A stretch of 64,000 bases of DNA, from assembly GCF_015999245.1 (NCBI RefSeq), contig NZ_JAEAMR010000020.1:179375-243374 (forward strand), written 5' to 3'. Source of the DNA: Streptomyces sp. AV19. Lineage in GTDB: Bacteria > Actinomycetota > Actinomycetes > Streptomycetales > Streptomycetaceae. This document shows, piece after piece, positions 60,210 to 64,000 of this stretch (position 1 is the stretch's first letter; every line of letters starts with the position of its first letter). The position numbers and the translations under genes were made by a program. The notes under the pieces are model-generated. The model worked only from the letters and a program-made list of their open reading frames with translations, ran no database searches and was not told the origin of the DNA.

Positions 60210-60616
60210 GGTCGTTCTCCGGTTCTCCGGTGCGCGGGCCCGGCGCTGCGGCCGGTGGGCCCCGGGGCTGACCGACCCTCCCCGTACGGGGCCGCGGGAA
60301 CGATCCGGGAAGGGTCAGCCTCGGACGAGGCAGGGCATACCGGAGGGCACGGAAGGGCGCACAAGGTGGGCGGCCCCGAGCGGACCCGCGACCGCGGGCC
60401 GTTTCGCGCAAGGGGCGTACCGGCACATGCTCCTGATGCTCGCTCACCGCGGAGGGCCCGTCGAATGGTTTTCGCCCGGACCGCCCCGCCGAACTCGCCG
60501 CCCCGCCGAACTCGCCGCCCTGCCGAACTCGCCGCCCCGCCGACCGCACCGACGCGCGCCGTCACTTGATCCGGCGATCACACCGCAGATGCCCCCATGT
60601 CGGTTACGCTCCTTCG
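60210..60616. other. Divergent promoter region with short tandem repeats
   Basis: No gene is supported. It holds the EF-Tu paralogue's promoter (minus), the VTT protein's -10 (TACGCT at 60605-60610), and three copies of a 17-bp repeat (60488-60538). Confidence 0.5.
60488..60538. repeat. Three tandem copies of a 17-bp unit
   Basis: GCCGAACTCGCCGCCCC at 60488, 60505 and 60522, with one base different in the second copy. Confidence 0.8.
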
Positions 60617-61327
60617 GTGCCCGACTCCGCCGCCCCTTCCCCCGTCCCGGACGGGCGCCGCGCCCGCTTCGCGCGCTCCCCGTGGACCCGGCTGGGGCTG
60701 CTGGTCGCGATCATCGGCGGCGCGGTGGCCACCGTCCTGGCCTGCCACCCCGAGCGGCTGCTCGCCGGGGGTCTGCCCGCGGGCATGCCGTACGGCGCGG
60801 CCTTCCTGCTGTTCGCCGCCGCGTACGGACTGTGCACGGCGGCCTTCGTGCCCCGCCCGGTGCTGAGCGTCGCCGCCGGCACCCTCTTCGGCACGCAGGC
60901 CGGCTCGCTGGCGGCGCTGGCCGGCACGGTGCTCGGCTCGGCCGTCTCCTTCGGGCTGGCCCGGCTGCTGGGGCAGAAGGCGCTGCGCCCGCTGCTGCGC
61001 GCCCGGTGGCTGAAGGCGGCGGACCGCCAGCTGAGCCGGCACGGCTTCCGGTCGATGCTGGCGGTGCGGCTCTTCCCCGGCGTGCCGTTCGCGGCCGCCA
61101 ACTACTGCGCCGCGGTCTCGCGGCTGGGCTGGTCGCCGTTCCTGCTGGCCACGGCCCTGGGCAGCGCGCCCAGCACGACGGCGTACGTGATCGCCGGCAG
61201 CCACGCGGCGTCGCCCACGTCCCCGGCGTTCATGGCGGCCGTGGCGTTCCTCGCGGTGACCGGCCTGGCGGCGGTGCTGGTGGCGTGGCGCCGGGCGCTC
61301 CTGCCGGGCCGGCAGCGGCCCTCCTGA
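60617..61327 (+). CDS. TVP38/TMEM64-family (VTT domain) membrane protein
   Basis: 236 aa from GTG 60617. TACGCT ends 6 nt before, so probably leaderless; a TTG at 60566 is in frame but precedes the promoter. VTT domain: AAYGLCTAAFVPRPVLSVAA, GTLFGTQAGSLAALAGTVLG, FRSMLAVRLFPGVPFAAANY and LATALGSAPSTTAYVIAGS. Five to six helices. Related to DedA proteins and probably a lipid flippase or membrane-stability factor. Confidence 0.85.
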   Translation: MPDSAAPSPVPDGRRARFARSPWTRLGLLVAIIGGAVATVLACHPERLLAGGLPAGMPYGAAFLLFAAAYGLCTAAFVPRPVLSVAAGTLFGTQAGSLAALAGTVLGSAVSFGLARLLGQKALRPLLRARWLKAADRQLSRHGFRSMLAVRLFPGVPFAAANYCAAVSRLGWSPFLLATALGSAPSTTAYVIAGSHAASPTSPAFMAAVAFLAVTGLAAVLVAWRRALLPGRQRPS

Positions 61328-61346
61328 CCGCCCCGGCCCGACCGCT

Positions 61347-61499
61347 TCAGCCTCCGCTGTTCTCCTCGTCGTCCCGCTCGCCCTCGGCCTGCGACGGCGT
61401 GGTGCGCGGCGTCTGGGGGTGCTGCTCCTCGCCGAGGTCGTCGTCGCGTTCGCCTTCGGCCTGGGACGGTGTCGTGTCGCTCATGATGATCTCGCTCAT
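61347..61499 (-). CDS. Small acidic protein with a repeated TTPSQAEGERDD motif
   Basis: 50 aa from ATG 61499 with GAAGGGGAG upstream. SDTTPSQAEGERDDDLGEEQ then HPQTPRTTPSQAEGERDDEE: the 12-residue motif occurs twice, and its DNA is also duplicated (61373-61410 and ~61436-61478) with synonymous changes. Strongly acidic, no helix for a membrane. I do not know the family. The exact motif conservation despite silent codon differences argues for selection on the peptide. Confidence 0.65.
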   Translation of the reverse strand: MSEIIMSDTTPSQAEGERDDDLGEEQHPQTPRTTPSQAEGERDDEENSGG

Positions 61500-61640
61500 C
61501 GTGCTCCCCTTCCCGCTACCTCCAGTGTGCCGCCGGTGCGGAGGTCGTGCCGTCGGTGCGGAGGTCCACGAGTACCCGGGAACGGGGAGGGCATGCGACG
61601 GCGGGAGCCGGTCCGGTCCATACATCCGGGACACAAAGAA

Positions 61641-61687
61641 ATCCGCCGATTTCGGGCGATCCCCCGCGTCGCCCGAAATCAGCGGAT
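61641..61687. promoter_or_regulatory. 19-bp inverted repeat upstream of the TetR gene
   Basis: The arms 61641-61659 (ATCCGCCGATTTCGGGCGA) and 61669-61687 are complementary at 18 of 19 positions across a 9-nt spacer. It lies 90-136 nt before the TetR start. It could be an operator or a hairpin ending the opposite transcript. Confidence 0.6.
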
Positions 61688-61776
61688 ATACCGGAATTCG
61701 CCCTGCTCAGAGGGCAGGACAACCGATACCCTCCTGAGTATATTGGCCCGGAGCCAGTCAACGCAGGAGTTACAGC

Positions 61777-62394
61777 ATGTCCCCCCGCAGCGCGTCGGTC
61801 AATGAGGAGTTGCGCCGCAGGTCCCGCGAGCGGCTCCTCAAGGCAACCGTGGAGCTGGTGGACGAGCGCGGCTACGAGGCGACGACCCTCGGGGACATCG
61901 CGGGGCGGGCGGGAGCGGCTCGCGGCCTCGTCTCCTACTACTTCCCGGGGAAGCGGCAGTTGCTGCAGTCGGCCGTGCACCGGCTGATGCACATGGAATT
62001 GGCGGCGGCGCTCGAACGCGAACCGGTGACCCAGGACGGGCGCGAGCTCATGGCGCGCGCCATCGACGCCGTCCTCGGCCTCGCCCACCGGCGCCCCCGG
62101 CTGATGCGCACCCACATGGCGGGCATCCTCCAGGCGGAGGGCTTCATCCAGTGCCCCGAGCAGCAGCGGCTGGCGTTCCTGCTGCGCGACACCGTCGCCC
62201 GCTACGGCTCCACCGACCCGGAGTCCGACTACCGGCTGCTGCGCGCGCTGCTCATGGGGGCGGTGGTGGCGGTGTTGATGCCGGGGATCCCCATGCCTGA
62301 GGAACGGCTGAGGGCAGAGTTGTTCCAGCGGTACGGGCTCGACTGGGAGCTGGGAATTCCGCCCGGCCCGAAACCGCCGTCGCCCAGTGTCTGA
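61777..62394 (+). CDS. TetR-family regulator
   Basis: 205 aa from ATG 61777 with GGAG upstream. HTH: RERLLKATVELVDERGYEAT, TLGDIAGRAGAARGLVSYYF (recognition helix ending YYFPGK), then an all-helical ligand domain (LMARAIDAVLGLAHRRPRLM, RTHMAGILQAEGFIQCPEQQ). An inverted repeat lies upstream. The next gene, FprA-type reductase, begins 72 nt downstream in the same direction and might be a target. Confidence 0.88.
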   Translation: MSPRSASVNEELRRRSRERLLKATVELVDERGYEATTLGDIAGRAGAARGLVSYYFPGKRQLLQSAVHRLMHMELAAALEREPVTQDGRELMARAIDAVLGLAHRRPRLMRTHMAGILQAEGFIQCPEQQRLAFLLRDTVARYGSTDPESDYRLLRALLMGAVVAVLMPGIPMPEERLRAELFQRYGLDWELGIPPGPKPPSPSV

Positions 62395-62466
62395 GTGAAT
62401 CCGGTGTGCTGCCGTGACGCGACGGCAGTGGGATGCTGGTCGCATCCGCCGGAAGGAGAGACCTCC

Positions 62467-63819
62467 GTGCTTCGCGTCGCAGTGGTGGGATCGGGGCCGA
62501 GCGGGGTCTTCACCGCCCAGGCCCTGGTGCAGCAGGAGACCGTCCCCGGGGTGACCGTGGACGTCCTGGACCGGCTGCCGTGCCCGTACGGGCTGGTGCG
62601 CTACGGCGTCGCCCCCGACCACGAGAAGATCAAGTCCCTGCAGAACACGCTGCGCACGTCCCTGGAGCACCCCGGGATCACCTTCCTCGGCAACGTCCCT
62701 GTGGGTCAGGGCCCCGGGGAAGTCCCCCCGGAGCGGCTGCGCGAGCTCTACCACGCGGTCGTCTACTGCGTGGGCGCGGCCTCCGCCCGGCGGCTGGGCA
62801 TCCCCGGCGAGGATCTGCCGGGCAGCTTTTCGGCCACGGACTTCGTCGCCTGGTACAGCGCCCATCCCGACTCCCCGCCCGGCGGGTTCACCCTGCCCGC
62901 CCGCTCCGCCGTGGTGATCGGCGTCGGCAACGTCGCCGTCGACGTGGCCCGGGTGCTGGCGCGCGGCGCCGACGAACTCGCGCCGACCGACGTGCCGCAC
63001 ACGGCCCTGTCCGCGCTCGCGGACAGCCGCGTCACCGACATCCACATGGTGGGCCGGCGCGGGCCGGCGCAGGCGAAGTTCACCACGAAGGAGCTGCGCG
63101 AGCTGGGTTCGCTGCGCGGGGCGTCGGCGCTGGTGCGCGCCGAGGAGGCGGCACTGGATCCGGCGTGGCAGGACGCCTCGGCGCTGCCCGGCATCGTCCG
63201 GCGCAACGTCGAAGTGCTGCGCGGCTGGGCGCGGGAGCCGGCCCCGGAGCGCGGGCGGCGGATCCATGTGCGCTTCTTCCTGCGGCCCGTGGCCCTGCTG
63301 GGGGACGAGGCGGTGCGCGCGGTGCGCTTCGAACGGACCGTCCCGGACGAGTCCGGGGGCGTGCGCGGCACCGGTGAATTCGAGGAGATCGAGGCCCAGT
63401 TGGTGCTGCGGTCGGTGGGCTACCGCGGGGTGCCGATCGCGGGGCTGCCCTTCGACGAGGCGAGCGGGACGGTGCCGCACGCCGCCGGGCGCGTGCTGCG
63501 CGACGGCGCGCCCTCGCCCGGGGAGTACGTGGCGGGGTGGATCAAGCGGGGCCCGACCGGGGTGATCGGCACCAACCGCCCCTGCGCCAAGGAGACGGTG
63601 CAGTCCCTGCTCGCCGACGCCGGGCCGCTGTTGGCCCGGCACCCGGCGGACGACCCGCGCGCGGCCCTGCGGGCGGCGGGGGCGGACCCGGTGGAATGGC
63701 CGGGCTGGCTCGGCATCGAGGCGGCGGAGACGGAGCTGGGGCGGAGCCTGGGGCGTCGCACGGTGAAGATCCCTGATTGGGAGGGGTTGTTGGTGGCGGC
63801 GGGGAGGGGGCGGGGGTGA
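62467..63819 (+). CDS. FprA-type NADPH:ferredoxin reductase
   Basis: 450 aa from GTG 62467 (GAAGGAGAG upstream). FAD motif VAVVGSGPSGVFTAQAL, then PCPYGLVRYGVAPDHEKIKS, VYCVGAASARRLGIPGEDLP, NADP-binding VVIGVGNVAVDVARVLARGA, and the C-terminal GWIKRGPTGVIGTNRPCAKE, the classic adrenodoxin-reductase/FprA signature. It feeds electrons from NADPH to ferredoxins, possibly those of the P450 systems in this window. The product ends in Gly/Arg (GRGRG). Confidence 0.93.
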   Translation: MLRVAVVGSGPSGVFTAQALVQQETVPGVTVDVLDRLPCPYGLVRYGVAPDHEKIKSLQNTLRTSLEHPGITFLGNVPVGQGPGEVPPERLRELYHAVVYCVGAASARRLGIPGEDLPGSFSATDFVAWYSAHPDSPPGGFTLPARSAVVIGVGNVAVDVARVLARGADELAPTDVPHTALSALADSRVTDIHMVGRRGPAQAKFTTKELRELGSLRGASALVRAEEAALDPAWQDASALPGIVRRNVEVLRGWAREPAPERGRRIHVRFFLRPVALLGDEAVRAVRFERTVPDESGGVRGTGEFEEIEAQLVLRSVGYRGVPIAGLPFDEASGTVPHAAGRVLRDGAPSPGEYVAGWIKRGPTGVIGTNRPCAKETVQSLLADAGPLLARHPADDPRAALRAAGADPVEWPGWLGIEAAETELGRSLGRRTVKIPDWEGLLVAAGRGRG

Positions 63820-64000
63820 GGGGTTTTGCCCCGAGCCCGCCCTTTCACCGTTTCTTCCGGGGCTGCGCCCCGGGGCCGTAAACCCGCTTAGCCGCGGTGA
63901 CCCGGGGTGCGCCCCACGGCGCGGCACCCCCCGCCGCGCCGTGGTGGGGGGGGGGCGCCCCCCGGGCCCCCCCGGGGGGGGGGGGGGGGGGGGGGCCCGC
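63820..64000. other. Contig end, low-complexity G/C homopolymers
   Basis: After fprA there is ~80 nt of ordinary sequence, then runs of G and C (about 63945 onward, including a 24-base-scale G run) typical of failing base calls. Nothing can be annotated. Confidence 0.75.

Noticed and set aside
60210..60616. 17-bp repeats as a CRISPR array
   Set aside because: Only three adjacent copies without spacers; simple tandem repeat.

Overview
The window is high-GC actinobacterial DNA, most probably from a Streptomyces chromosome or a close relative. Codons almost always end in G or C, GTG and TTG starts are common, several promoters look leaderless, and the families are typical of Streptomyces: MarR/Lrp/MerR/XRE/TetR regulators beside small transporters, P450-ferredoxin pairs, an EF-Tu paralogue, FUSC, DedA and SbcCD. 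No rRNA, tRNA, CRISPR array or phage module was recognised. The last ~60 bases are almost pure G/C homopolymer and look like a poor contig end.

Layout. (1) 0-8.9 kb: end of an unknown gene, HchA-type DJ-1 protein, remnants of a lasso-peptide B2-like gene and an FtsX-type permease, a secreted PI-PLC with a lectin-like tail, a divergent MarR/ClC pair with a palindromic operator, and a frameshifted cation/proton antiporter followed by a fragment of its RCK-type regulator. (2) 8.9-20.8 kb: SulP transporter, MFS+MarR pair, crotonase, truncated TrkA-like gene, XRE+DUF2975 pair, NhaA with a CBS tail, then a broken unknown gene and broken nfeD and slipin genes. (3) 20.8-31 kb: a redox/radical-SAM neighbourhood (thioredoxin-like protein, DUF427, SRPBCC, MauE-like and MerF-like membrane proteins, MJ0619/Tes-type radical SAM enzyme, SAM methyltransferase, membrane protein, Crp/Fnr regulator, TlpA-like lipoprotein, CcdA), then a MerR/SulP divergent pair with a perfect 24-bp palindrome. 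(4) 31-38.4 kb: VOC protein, SnoaL fragment, Lrp regulator, sbcDC, IS remnants. (5) 38.4-52.5 kb: FUSC protein, P450 plus ferredoxin/reductase fusion, SDR, esterase, alpha/beta hydrolase, YigZ, CoA-binding remnant, GNAT, YbaK, XRE-cupin/EamA pair, ferredoxin plus second P450. (6) 52.5-64 kb: mostly conserved genes: hexapeptide transferase, secreted papain-like protease with an anchored partner, gamma-carbonic anhydrase, DedA, thioesterase, spermidine-synthase-like protein, divergent EF-Tu, VTT membrane protein, small acidic repeat protein, TetR, FprA-type reductase.

The left third holds many broken genes of ion/redox homeostasis. Some are deletions (true decay); others are single-base shifts that could also be sequencing errors. 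The most interesting intact neighbourhood is 20.8-28.5 kb: a radical SAM enzyme and a methyltransferase that normally overlap by ATGA are here joined in one reading frame by one extra C in a C-run, and sit beside a CcdA/TlpA/MauE-like thiol-redox set and a Crp/Fnr regulator. Its chemistry is unknown to me.
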